Shown here: piece after piece, positions 36,361 through 48,549 of the stretch
Layout of the letters: the number at the start of each line of letters is the position of its first letter
How positions within the stretch are numbered: the stretch's first letter is position 1
Assembly: GCF_963678635.1 (NCBI RefSeq)
Contig: NC_087069.1
Span: 12,530,530-12,594,529 of the forward strand
Length of the DNA stretch: 64,000 bases
DNA from: Symsagittifera roscoffensis
Lineage: Eukaryota; Xenacoelomorpha; Acoela; Convolutidae
Direction: 5' to 3'
Made by a program: the position numbers and the translations under genes
Notes under the pieces: generated by a model
What the model was told of the DNA's origin: nothing
The model's input: the letters and a program-made list of their open reading frames with translations, nothing else
The model's database searches: none

Positions 36361-39300
36361 AAAGATTATAAAGCATTTTTTCTACAATCCAAAATACTAA
36401 AGCAAGTAGAATTTCAAAGCACCCCAGATTAATTAAGACGCAGTCATCATCCTTAGATAAATATCTTCAAACGTCATACTTTTTTGACCTTCAATTTCTT
36501 CTCGAACTAACTAGTTCAAAATCAACCACTAGAACTCGTTTTAACATCTTCCCATTTCATCACCACTATAATTAGCCGACATATTTCTAAGTTGAACTAG
36601 ATCTGAAACTCACACCTGAAGACCCCAAGTTCAAAAACAAGAACTACTCCTCTAACTTAAGTTAAAATCACATAAAAGTTGCATCCCTACCAATCGCTCA
36701 ACAAAAAAATCAATTCCTTGTCTCAATATATACCCCAAATTTCTCCAAAAAAAACAATAAATAAGCTTAAAGACAAATTTCGACATGATCATTTAGCCTA
36801 AAAACGTGATACCTCCCATAAACCCCAGAGCGTCCGATAAGAAAACTAAAATTTAATACTTAAACCCCCAGACTTCCCCTCACCAAAAACGTTCCATATC
36901 CAACCAACTTGCCGAAATCAAAAAACATGTCGACCACACTTGGCTTTCACTTCGGAAAAAAAATATTTCAACGAAGATTGGAAAAACTACAACAAAAACT
37001 TTTGGTCACAAATAAAGGTACAAATCACAAATTGGTAAATTCTTATATCTTCCTAGACTCGGCACACCAAGCTCAAATTGAACGATATCAAGGTCATATT
37101 GAATGAGAATGAGTAGACAAATTCCAGTACCACAGCGCACACGGACGTTTAACATATGATTCGCGCTATAACAAATGGATACCACATATTTGAATCAATA
37201 ACCCATCAAAATGTAACGCCGACACCAAAAAAAGGCTACCAAGAAATAATGTTTTTTGATCGAACAAAGTAATTAGAAAAAGTATAACTAACACGAAATT
37301 TAAAAGATGATACTATATTGTATGAAGAAACACGCTTACTCTGTAAAAACGAGCTAGGATATTTGACCCCACTACACGAACACAGGCAACCATATTTTGG
37401 TTTTTTAAGGACACGAGTGCCATATTTTGAGTAGCTAAAATTCACTCAAGAACGATAGATTTTCACCACATACACTTTAACGAAACTACACCTTTTGACA
37501 AAATCAACTCTGATCTAATCAGATCAATTGGACAGAAATAGAAAATTATTGATAAACAAAATAAATAAACACGTTTTCAAGTTTACCCAGAAACGGAAGT
37601 ATGATGTGAATCTCCCATACCAATTTTCAAAAACACTATTCAGAAATTCTTGTCGAATACGAAAAACGCTTCCACATGGAAACAGGCAAAATAATTTTTG
37701 ACCCAGCACATCCATATCAAAATCGATAATCTCATCACCATAATCATCATTTATGTGAGCTCGAAAAAAAACAATTACTATAATCGCTCGCATTAGCGGT
37801 ACTCAAAATATCTTACGCTGAATATCAATTATCAGAAAACCGCTATAAGTTCATTGACTATGAAGAAATGTTCTTTGGTTTTACTCATACACTAAAAAAA
37901 TTCACCACTTACTCACAATCAGCCGACAGATTGGATCCCTCAACCGTTCCCTTTCCAATCGTTCAAACTTCCAACGCCACTCCTTCTGCATTTCAATCTC
38001 AGACCTCACCTCTTGCCTGCTACCTAGATTTTCTTCGAACTTACCACTCATGGACTCAGACGATTCAGCACAAACAGTTTTCAACACCATCTCTAACTTT
38101 AATAACTCTGATGTAGAAACCCCTGACAAATTCCTAGATTACTAGCGGTTAACCTTAGCCGAAACACACCACCAGAACTGATAACACAAAAAACAGTACA
38201 AATAACACAAAATATAAAATTCTGCCTTGCAAAAGACAAAACATCACCACGACTGGATTTTAAATACGCAGTAAGAACTAAACCTGACACTACGCAAAAA
38301 AAACATCTTAGAACCCTTTCCATTTTATAGAAACAACAGTATAATGAAATAGAATAACTAGGAAAAATATGTTTAACTCATTGCCATACTCTCCACGGAT
38401 AAAAAAACAATGCACAACAAAAATTTCCTGAACAAAAACAAAATCGAAAAAAATATTTCCCAATAGTAGAAAAATAAACTTATATTTTGACGCTTCTGAT
38501 ATCCTTTCCCCAATTTCAAGTAACCAACCCGACGCTACTAGCACCATTACTGACAATCAATTAGGGCATGAAAAAGATAACTTTATGACACAGCAATAAC
38601 ACCTTCACGACACAAATAACCCATTAACAATTCATCAACTAACCCACTCAGCTTCAACATCCGGATCCTCAATCCATAAGTTCATATTGCACCCACAAGA
38701 GTACAAATAGTTTTTAAACGAAAGCACCTTAATACTACACCTCAATTCCTTATTAGTTGTCCACGTTCATCCCTGTTATATTACCCTCACCCACAACACA
38801 TCAACACCACAGAACTTTTAATTTATAACTTACCATTTTTCCCCAATATACATACTATGCAACAACTAACGATAACCCGCTGAACTTGTTTTTTGATGAA
38901 AATGTGCTAGTTCCCACACTCTTCTGGATCACGTACTACTTTTTTACTAATCTACTGAAACTTCCCTTGAAAAACAAACCCGAAAATTATGAAGTATGTC
39001 TTTCCCTCGCTCATCAATTAATCACAGCACTAAGTTAAAATAAATTCAACAACCATTCGGATACACCAGGCCCTTAATTGTTTCATAGCACCACGCCCTA
39101 ACCGATTTTCCATTGATCATCATGATCATTCTATAACCCGATATATGGAAGACATACCAAACTAAACCTCAACTAACATACTTTTTTTCATTAAATTCGA
39201 TTCTATATTCCACCTAGATAGCACTAATAAGGAATTAAATAACATTATTGCCCGCACACCAAATTTTTCAATAAATTTATTCTTTTAGCACTCAAATTTC

Positions 39301-40700
39301 ACTTCCTTACACCCAAGGAAAAAGACATTACTTTCACTGTACAAACGTGATCATGTGAAAAAAAAACTAATCCACACGTAAACATTTTGTAGATTTATAC
39401 AAAATCATTACATAACTAACTCATCAATACGTAACCCACAACAACGTTATTAACTCAAAGTATACATCACCATATTTCTTAAACTTTACTCAATGTATTG
39501 AATCAATTAACTTAAACGGCATCCTCCGTAACTTATATCCCATCAGACGAATGTATACATTCTGCCCACTAACCAACACTTTCCTTCTTGATGACGCTCG
39601 GCCACTCAATTTCCTCCACGAATAAATGCAGCCCATTGAAATAACGCTATTAGAACATATTAACAATACTAAAATTAACCACAAACTATATAGTCGAATT
39701 CAAAACACAAATAATAAATTTTCACTTCTTACTGAAGAAGCTAACACCATCAGAGCGCTGGAATTTTTCTGGCCTCTGCTTCGCACTAAATACGTAATCC
39801 GCATGCTTGCCAAACTTCTCGTAAAGTTGGACTCGATTAAAACAAACTCCCCCATGTGTTTTTTAATAATGCAGAACCCTCAACGCAGCTTACTAACACC
39901 GTAAAACCAACTTCCTGTATAAGAACGTCCCACGGTACTCAGCAATCCGTTTTTGTTGAGAAAGACAAAACAAAAACGAAAAAGAGAAAAACACCTTATA
40001 AAAAGAACAAAAAAAGTTGATTACAAAAAGAGACTCTGCTCAAAGAGACGGTTAAAATCTAACTTCGCTCAAAGTACATGCTCCCGCTATGTGCTACGAT
40101 CTCGATCCTCAATTTTTATCAAGAGAGGCTGCAAATCAATCGAAACTAAAATTTTTTTTTGCAAAAATAACTAATAAGTAACTAAAACTGATCTCACTAA
40201 CAAAATGTAGATTTAATATGCAATGTAGAAAAAATTATTAGAGCAAACGGAATGAGCTGCAAAGGGAGTTGAAAACTCGACGATATTCCAACCGTGGAAT
40301 GTCAAAACTATTAGTTTGTTGCAGTAGTAACGACCCTCACAGAATTTAATGTATGGACCCAACATCGTAGGAAATGTATCCATTGAAGAAGAACAACGGC
40401 CAACTCGATGTGGACTTCACATACAGATTCTAGTCACTTGGCGCTTTACACAAAGAAGTCAAACTCCATCTTGCATGTAGTCTTGCTCTAGCTTAACGAA
40501 ATCAAACGATCATTGCATGAATCTGAAATCTTGACACATTCACTCAAGACGATCTAGAATAAAACGAGACATACTTCTGGAACAAGAACAACTGCCCTTC
40601 TTCTCTCTACGAAGACAACTACATCTCTCCTTCCTTCACGCAGTCCCTGCTTCAAAAGAAAACTACTCAGAAGAACAGAGAAATATCTCCATTTATCCTT
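36361..40700 (+). pseudogene. Further decayed retroelement sequence, G-poor plus strand
   Basis: Blocks seen elsewhere recur here. 37130-37430 matches the integrase-tail region at 29.19 kb and 31.75-31.9 kb. 38140-38330 matches the linker at 27.75-27.93 kb. 38350-38420 matches 27.97 and 34.45 kb. The rest (36.4-36.9, 38.5-40.7 kb) has the same A/C-rich bias but no domain that I recognise; it could include an env-like region or LTRs. Open stretches such as 39626-39904 (MQPIEITLLEHINNTKIN..) are unassigned. Confidence 0.4.
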
Positions 40701-40980
40701 CACTACAATAAACAATCTGTAAACTAAAAACGATCTAAGCCCCGGTTGGGTAGAATCAGTTTAAATTTAGTACTTACAACCAATTGTATTCTTGATAAAA
40801 ACTATTCCTATAAAATATTTCTTGCAAACCAATCATGATCCATAAGTAACACTGACAATTATTGTAGTTGCAGTTTCAGCACCAGAGCAATTTGAATAAA
40901 ACCTAAAAGACAGTTCCAGATACCTAACTCGCGAATACCAGCATAAACTAGATCTATTGAGACTAGGAGATTTCGGAGTA

Positions 40981-41100
40981 AGATTAATATTGGCATTAGA
41001 CTAAGAAGTTGCACGAATCTATCTGGCCGAAAATAAGATGAGATTAATATCGGTATTAGACTAAGAAGTTGCACGAATCTATCCGGCCGAAAATAAGATA
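40981..41100. repeat. Perfect-length 60-bp tandem duplication
   Basis: 40981-41040 and 41041-41100 are adjacent 60-base copies starting 'agattaatat' and differing at four positions. They contain 'gactaagaagttgcacgaatc' and 'ggccgaaaataagat'. The repeat lies at the right edge of the retroelement region, where an LTR or its boundary would be expected. Confidence 0.9.
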
Positions 41101-41109
41101 GCGTGACGA

Positions 41110-42018
41110 ACAGTGTACCTTATCTGAAATTACCCTATGAGTGAGCCGCCCCGGACATAAACTCAAATTTTCACGTTAGTTTGTTGGGACAACACTTTTT
41201 TTGATTGTTGACAAACTCGTTTCTTGCCCTACTTATTTTTTGTGTGAATCAGCTGAGCGATAAAACCAGAATCTGGCTTCTTACTATTAATTTATGGACG
41301 GTTAATGTCTTTTTTCTCAATCAAGTTTTTTCGACGACTGCCATTTAAAATCTAATAAAATCTTCTCTCGGTTTTTCTTTAACCCGTGCCATCTCACTCT
41401 GGTTCGTTGACATAATTGTGTAAGACTGATTATCCTAAACAAAACATTTGCATATTTGCAGCTTTACCGTTCAAAGTTCTCGATCTCATTGAGCCGCAAA
41501 AAACCTCGAAAGTATCCATTTAGATCCTGGAAATTGTTTGATCCAATCCGCTTTTTTTGAGATAGGTTTTTTAAGATCTGACATTCAAAGTCTTCAGGAT
41601 TGTCTTTCGCTTTCTGATGAACACAACATTTCCCCCACTTATTCCGTTCAATCCACAGACATGTATTGTTTTAAGTCATTTAATTTTTTCAATTTCTGAC
41701 AATGCAATCAAAAGCCATTGAGATCCTAATTTTATTTCAAGAAAAGTACAACAAAACGAAGAATCAAAAGTTTCAGCCCGCAAAAAATTATATGCAAAAT
41801 TTATACATAAGTTTCTAAAATTCTGAAAAATTCTGCCGCACTTGCTTCAATCGCAAAAGTCTGGCCAGGATTGACCTTTATGGCATTGGTCGTGAAACGC
41901 GAAGTTTTTTTCTTGTGTAGTTTTCCGCTGATTCTAATTTACTCATATGCTAACTTAGGCATAACATGGACCCAGATATCAATAATTTTGTTTGAAGTTA
42001 AAAGTTTGATTATTTCAG
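41110..42018. other. Upstream region of the helicase-like gene
   Basis: No open frame is supported. Base composition returns to ordinary AT-rich genomic sequence, without the A/C skew of the preceding 17 kb. The stretch ends with a strong acceptor, 'gattatttcag' (42018), so it may be an intron or the outron of a trans-spliced message. Confidence 0.4.
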
Positions 42019-42054
42019 CTCATTTTGTGTGTCTGTGGATCTAACTCGAACACA

Positions 42055-43613
42055 ATGCAGCAATTCGTGAAAAAATTTCAAGATGCTGAGAAAAGAATGC
42101 ACATTTCTTTATTTGATCAAATTGATTGGTTTATCTACAAAATGCCGGAGAAGATAAATAGACTCTGCACAACATGGTCTGCTCCTTTGAAAGAACCCAT
42201 TTCTGGACCATGTATGAAACTTATAAGAAGTTGTCCTAAAGAAACTGTCATCTTCAAATTGCGGAGAAAAAGTTTCATTTGCGGTGGTGGTGCAGAAATA
42301 TCATTTCAGAATACAGAAGAAGTTTTTCAACTTTTTGACGTCTTTTTCAAAGATCGTAACGAAAAAATTTGCTTTGTGCCCGATATTGATTTAATTTGCG
42401 ATAACCTTCTGTACAAAACTACTGATAACGGGGAATTAGGAAAAGTGACAGACACTAGCTCTTACAAAGGTGAAGTTGAACTGTTTATTCGCGAATACCT
42501 TTCCAAGCTTAAATCACCGAATGGTATCATGCTAAAAAATTACAGCAGCAGACATTTTGCCACTTTACTTGACGATGATTCCGTTCAACCTGGAGATTTC
42601 CAAACTGACTGGCTCTACATTGGTGATGAAAAAATCATTGCCATCGAAATTGGGTTAACAGATACGACGAATTACGGAACCAATTCCCACTGTACAACTG
42701 TCAGCAACATGATAACTAATGTTCTCAAAACAACCATTCCGTATTTTCAGACTATTCTGTATTCAATTTTCACTGCCTCGATCAAACAGACCCACGAAAA
42801 TGCAACAGATTTTATTAAAAGGGTTTTCCAAGTTTGCATTATCCTGCCGAATATAACATTCCTGCAGCTTCGAAATGCACTAGACAAGATGAAAGAGAAT
42901 CCGACATACAATGATATGTTCAACTTAATGAAATACAACGAACCCTTTTGGTCACAGAATATGTTTTTTGTAGCTCAACCTGATCCCTGGACTGATTATT
43001 TGTTCAGAATCGACGAAAAACTCACACTTTTCCATAACCTCTCCCCAAGTGATTTATTGAGTTCCAATCGCGATTTAGCAGCGATGACAAACTCAAAACC
43101 TGACCTTCCCAGTAATACAAAAACGGTTTCATTTGCTGAACTGTTCAGCTCCAAATCGAGCACACAATCTTTTGTATTCCGTGATTTATCAGCATTGATA
43201 GCCTTGTCTTCTCTGAATTTCATCGAACTTTCTTCAGATAAACTCCAATTCCGTGATGTCGATGAAAGATACCGAAGATCGTTTAGTAACTGGAAGGCAA
43301 AACAAGACAATTTGACATATAGTGGCAGCGACTTCATTCTGAGCCCAGAGCAACACCGTATTCTATCTAACGAAAACGCAACGCATTTATTGATTAGCGG
43401 AGAACCGGGATGTGGCAAAACATCGCTTCTACTGGCTAAATGTCAACTGATAGCTGAAAAAAATGATGTGAAGACAATTTATTATCTTGTGAATGAAACA
43501 AAAACTTTATTTCGGGACTCTCTGACCAAGATGGTTGAAAAACATGGAAGTGATCTGTTGAAAAGCAAGCTGGTCATAATTCCTGTAACAGGCGATTACC
43601 ACATTTCAATCAG
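42055..43613 (+). CDS. Nuclease-like plus SF1 helicase-like protein, 5' exon
   Basis: A 519-codon open exon starts at the first ATG (42055), 36 bases after a TTTCAG acceptor, and ends at a GTGAGT donor (43614). Codon use is good and no stop interrupts it, unlike everything around it. Residues ~139-198 resemble a PD-(D/E)XK nuclease core: GEVELFI, then TDWLYIG (Asp185), then IAIEIG (Glu198); the usual Lys after the Glu is replaced by Gly. Residues ~435-457 have a Q-like LSPEQHRIL and a Walker A, GEPGCGKTS (449-457), as in UvrD-type superfamily 1 helicases or related P-loop ATPases. Walker B and later motifs are absent, so later exons are missing or further away. Start and function are inferred. 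Confidence 0.65.
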
Positions 43614-44199
43614 GTGAGTTTTTTTGTATCCATGTCTGAACGTTTCTTTTCAACCAATTATCAACAAATTGATTTTGATTTGTTCTATCTCGTAGATTGA
43701 AATAGTCGGATGCGGCTATAATAGGCAAAAATTCTATAACGTGAAAAAAAGTGTTCTTAAAAGGCTAAAATCGTTGCAGTCAAAAGCGTGTGTTTAGCAA
43801 ACTTTCACTCATTTAATAACCTTAATCGTTTGCTGCATTCTGAAGTCAAGTTAGCATAAAGTATATAAGCAAAATGGCAGACATTAGATGCGCCGAATGA
43901 TTCAAGCGTTCGTAAGAACCGAACTGACGAGTAGATTCTATACTAGCATCCATCGAACTTCGATTTTATTAAAAGACCCTCTCGTGTCAAAAATATACGC
44001 AGCGAAATGGATCCAAGTAAATTACTGCTACTTTTCAAGACCTGATGAAACAAGGGCGTCACTAAAGTTACTTGTCTGAAAATTGATTTGTTTGCTACAT
44101 ACAGCCCCGTGTTTCCATCTATACCATATATCAACAATTTATTAATTATATTTTGGGATCAGTGACCGATATGTTATTTAGTTAAAAAAAAAGAACTAC
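43614..44199. other. Intron or flank between helicase-like exon and Polinton
   Basis: Begins at the GTGAGT donor of the preceding exon. A 63-codon frame at 43888-44079 (..IYAAKWIQVNYCYFSRPD..) might be another exon, but it shows no helicase motif and no clear acceptor. The Polinton target duplication occupies 44194-44199. Confidence 0.35.
44194..44199. repeat. Polinton 6-bp target-site duplication, left
   Basis: AACTAC directly precedes the left terminus and is repeated exactly at 61425-61430 after the right terminus. It fixes the element boundaries to the base. Confidence 0.9.
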
Positions 44200-44482
44200 A
44201 GTAGTATGAGGGGCCGCCAGGGATTCTTAGGGGGGGGGGGGGGGGGGGGGTCAAAATCACCTAAAATAAAAATAAGACGTGGGCGCCTAAGATCCGACAC
44301 CTAAGGGGTCCTAAATTATCTTGTAGTCAGCCTTCATTTTGCTGGTGGATTACAAGATCCTCACTTGAGGATCCAAACTTTTGGGTGGCCTCCCCCCTGA
44401 GGATTTTACCAAGAGTCATATACCCATGTAGCAAATTTCTAGATCCCTGGCGGATAATTAAACTAGGATCCTTAATTTTTCA
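44200..44482 (+). repeat. Polinton left terminal inverted repeat
   Basis: Matches the reverse complement of 61153-61424 with few substitutions. It contains a run of 21 G (44230-44250), against 12 C in the right copy, and a second 'gatccctggcgg' motif near 44442 echoing the terminal 'ccgccagggat'. The ends serve as integrase substrates and as origins for protein-primed replication (family knowledge). Confidence 0.93.
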
Positions 44483-44937
44483 CATTCATTTTCTCAGTCC
44501 TTGTACATTCATGTTTTTTTCTTTCTTTCATTCCTTCAGAATGCATGATTTTTTGACGCCGTCATTGGCCGCTAACACTTCCCTTTAGTTTTGCTGGAAC
44601 ATTTCTTTCCAGCTTCGAATTCTATTTTGGTGTTTGGAACTACTTTGCTTGGCTAAATCAAATTTCTCCCGTTGCGATTGTTTATTGAGTTTATAGCGGC
44701 GAGTAGAACTTAATTGGAAACAAAGACAAGTGGTATTTGCTCAAATTAGACCGGACAAATTTTAGAAACAAATTCTCTATTACTGATTGTGGTAAGTATG
44801 CAAATTCAAATGTGCTTATTTTACAAATGAAATATAAATTTGGGAATAGTTTTTTTGCAAATTAAGCTTTACAAATATTACAAGCAAAATATTAATCAGA
44901 GTGGGGTAAATGAAAGGTAAAAAGTTAATTTAGTTAA

Positions 44938-47900
44938 TTAATCATTGTCTAATTGGGAGCGGTTTAAAACCCTTTTACTTTTCTCTGCAATTACTGGAAA
45001 GTTATTTGCACTCTCCGAACTGGTATTATCTAATTCACTGCTATTTCCGTCAGCCGCCATAGTTTTGTCACGTTCTTCTTGAGCCTCGAACGCAATGTAA
45101 AGATTGTTTGGGTAAGGTTTATCTACAGTTTTAGAACTTTCAGCCAAATCTTCACGCAATTCTTTCATAGTGTATTTCCTTCTGTTATACAGTCCTGGGT
45201 CTGGCGGTGACCAGTCCGAGTCATCAATATTTATTTCCCTTTGAAACGGCTGTGTATTAAAGTTATCGAAAAATGGTGTCGAAGAAGAACAAGGGTTATT
45301 TTCTAAACTACCATCCCAGTCGTCGAGTAAAATTTGGTTATTAAATTCTTCTTCGCGGGTCAAAAAGTGACCAAAAGGTAAACAAGTTACCAGGTCACCG
45401 AGGAGGAATATCTTTGTGTCCAAAGCTGTTAACGCTAATTTATTTATGTTGACAGTTTGTAGCTCGTGTTTTTTCGATCTGATACTCGTGTTTTTAACTC
45501 GAAATTTTCTGTGGTTGAATAGGGCGTCCTTAAAGCGATCATATGTCAGCTGTTTTTGTGCATACCAAGAGATTCCTTTCGCTGAGACTTTGTTGCTCCT
45601 ATCTAAAACAAAAAAAAAGATATTACTTTTAAAACGAGCTCTGTTTATGTAATCAATCTACAAATTATCATAAAAGCAAAAAAGAAAGAAATTGTGAAAG
45701 GTATTAAAGGTGCCAACCAAATTTAATTATTTTTTCTGACATTGGGTTCTTGGTATTTGTTTAATTTTTACCACTTACTTTTGAGTTTAAGAGAATATAA
45801 TTTTGGTTTGAGTGCTACAAATTCTTCTATCAAGTCTTCACCCATCTCGTCCTTGAACATTAGCACCTGTTTCTTGTGGGTTTCATTATACAGTGGTCCT
45901 TGTTTGGGATAGTTCGAGAAGTCAAACAAGTGTCCCATTTTTTTTAGTTCCTCGTATATATCGTCACATTTTATCATATAAATAAAGCTATCAGTATCGG
46001 AGTACAATAGCTCGAGATTAAAGTTTGGCTTCATTTGCACGTAGTGGGTTTCGAACTTGTATTTTTTTGCAATGTCTAATATTACTGCGCCAACGATCGT
46101 TGGCTTATCCCACCGGATTGAACTCGGATTGAATGTTATTGTAGCAAGGTCTTCGTGTATAATTTGGAATGACTTCAATGAGCTCTGGCACAACTTTTGC
46201 AGTAGCTCAGTTTCGTTACGCACCATACTCATTTTTGTTCTGTTTCGTTTACTTTCCATCGTCTTGCCAAAAGATGAGTTTGTTTTGAGCTTATAAAAAT
46301 TTTCCTCAAAAATGTTCCTAGCCTTCTTTCTTATCTCAGTGTTCATCTGTACAAAAGGGGTCATCCACTTACACTGTCGGAATTGCAGCACTCTATGAAG
46401 GTGAGTCACCTTCACACCTAATTGTATGTAAAGCTGAAGGGTCAGATAATGCAAAATATATCCTGACTTTTTTTTGTAGAGACTGTATAAGCTTATGCAC
46501 TTTGGGCAGGGTTGGCAAAATGTAAGTTAAAAACAAAAATAACAAACTGACTGTTACTTATCGAAAAAAACATGTTATTTTTGTTAAATTGTTAATTAAA
46601 ATAACATATCAACAAGAGTTAAGTTTCTTGAACAGAAACGCCAACTTTCCGGCTTTCTCATTGCCGAGTTGAGCACGAAGCTTCCCATACGTCGGGTGAG
46701 ATTTTTCGCTCTGTAGTTTGTCAAGTGAAACTGCAATTGGTTTGATTTTTTTTGTTCATCCGTTCGGGATTCGCTACAATCGTTTCGGAACAAGCATGCA
46801 GTATAGTTGCGTTGTGTTTTTCTAAGAATTACTCATATTTCTAAGAAATAGCTAACATCACTGTTAGAAATTATAAATTACACTGTAAGTTAAATTCAAT
46901 GTTAAATAACATGCCAACCCTGACTTTGGGTAGACTGGTGATACCTAATTTGCCCATCATTTCCACTTGATCGGTACTCAAGTCAGTTATCTGTACAACT
47001 TCTTTTGATGGCGCGGGAGGATAGTCTTTGAAGTAGTCATGGAGCTCGTCGGGGAACTCGATATGTACCTCCGCTAGGTAACCCCACTCACTATCCTCTT
47101 CCGTCAGTAGTAGTTTAGGTTTATCCACCGAGTCGCCGCCCATTTGAAATCGTTTAAGGGTAACGAGTAATTTTGCATGATACCTCCGTAGAGATTATTT
47201 GCGTCGATGTTTACGATGAACGAATTTTCCTCATTTTTATCGTGGTCGTCAAGATACTGGTTGTTGGCTTTCCAGTATTTTCGGGCATCTACAGACGACA
47301 TTCCACCACGAATCATCCCCTGTACAAAGTGAAGGTGGTCGCGCTCGGTTAGCACTCGAAGATCTGCTCGGCAAATTTTAAGGAACACATCCCCCTGCCA
47401 AGTTACTTGGGGTATAATGGTGCGCGCAATCGACTCCATATGTTTCATAGCACACGGATCGAAAAGCTTTGAACACAGAAGCAAGTAACAGCACATCGGT
47501 AGAGAGGTACAGGTCGTGGTAGTCACCAATTGAATTACAGCCGAATTTTATGAATACCATGATTGCATGGTTGAACTCTGATCGATCTACACTGACCTCA
47601 CCGCCGGCTAGGCTATTCGTCCACAGTCTTCGGAAGGGTAATCGCGGTTCATCGAATTTCTTGAAGCTATCAATGTAGCTGTAGGGGTAGTACCCTTTTC
47701 GTTTCAAAAGGTCGATTTTCTCCATTGAATGTTCTTTTGCTTTGAAGAAGTTTTCTGAAATTATCAGGTGGCAAATTATTAACGAGCGTTGATAAGGAAG
47801 ATTGCATGATTTTGTAGGAGTCGATAAATCTCAGATTCTCATACACATTTCTAGTTTTTCCACTTTTATCGTAGAACGTTTTGATCCATACCGATATGGT

Positions 47901-48507
47901 TATTGAGATGAATTTTTTTCGGTGCTCGGTATGACAGAGAAGACATTGTGTGGGTTGCTTTTATTCAATGCTCGAATGATACAATGTAGGTCATAGTTTG
48001 CTAGATTGTGGGCAACTACAGGACTGAAATTAGTTGTCTTGCGGTTGATGTTGCATGCATTATGTGCCCACCCGAGAAACTTGTTGGAATAGTGACAGTG
48101 GTCTAATACCTTTTCCTCATCCCATCAAAAGGCAATTCGAATATCCAGCACTCGGATGTATCTTCTTTTCTTGTTTCTCTTTGCCCCGTGAACGCGTAAT
48201 GTCTTCTTTTTTCAATGTAAACTTCCTTTGCAAGCGTTTCCAAGCTCAGTAAGAGATGTTCGATACTGTCAGGTCCCCTTTTCAACTCGAACATGACCAT
48301 CTCGGGGTTTCCAAATTCTACAGCTGCGAATGCGTACCCACAGTTCTGGTGTTTTTCGATAAGGTGAGTGTTCGATTTTTCGTTGTCAGGCTCTGGGCCA
48401 GCTACGGGTACAATTAATGACTCCAAGTCGAAGTATACTATACGTGGTACAAACGATCGTACACCAAAGTTTTTAAACACATGTCGATCGTTGTCGGGCC
48501 CGGGCAT
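44938..48507 (-). pseudogene. PolB: Polinton protein-primed type B DNA polymerase, disrupted
   Basis: Minus-strand motifs in order: ExoI YFDLESL (~48430), ExoII VVAHNLANYDLH (~48015), palm motif A DANNLYGG (~47195), motif B KTNSSFGKT (~46285), motif C YSDTDSF (~46000). The C-terminal AKGISWYAQKQLTYDRF and TALDTKIFLL..LPFGH are typical of Polinton polymerases. A proper intron (45603-45778, GTAAGT..TTTTAG) joins the last exon (45602-44938), which adds an acidic ~150-residue tail. Frame changes occur between 47.75 and 48.1 kb and near 47390, 47142 and 46480, and a hAT-type element interrupts the palm region at 46507-46922. The usual N-terminal region before ExoI is missing. The enzyme would copy the element by protein priming; this copy cannot. 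Confidence 0.85.
46507..46922. mobile_element. 416-bp hAT-type MITE inside PolB, perfect 8-bp TSD
   Basis: Ends are CAGGGTTGGCA and TGCCAACCCTG, the CAGGGTTG.. style of hAT termini. The flanks are ACTTTGGG at 46499-46506 and again at 46923-46930, a perfect 8-base duplication as hAT transposases make. Short subterminal sequences (GTAAGTTAA and TTAAATAAC) are also inverted. There is no transposase frame; the 65-codon minus frame at 46596-46793 has no motif. It interrupts PolB after LGITSLPKV, so it arrived after the Polinton. Confidence 0.92.
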
Positions 48508-48549
48508 CGTGATTTCAATGACATCTTGTCGATAGCAAATTTAAAACTT

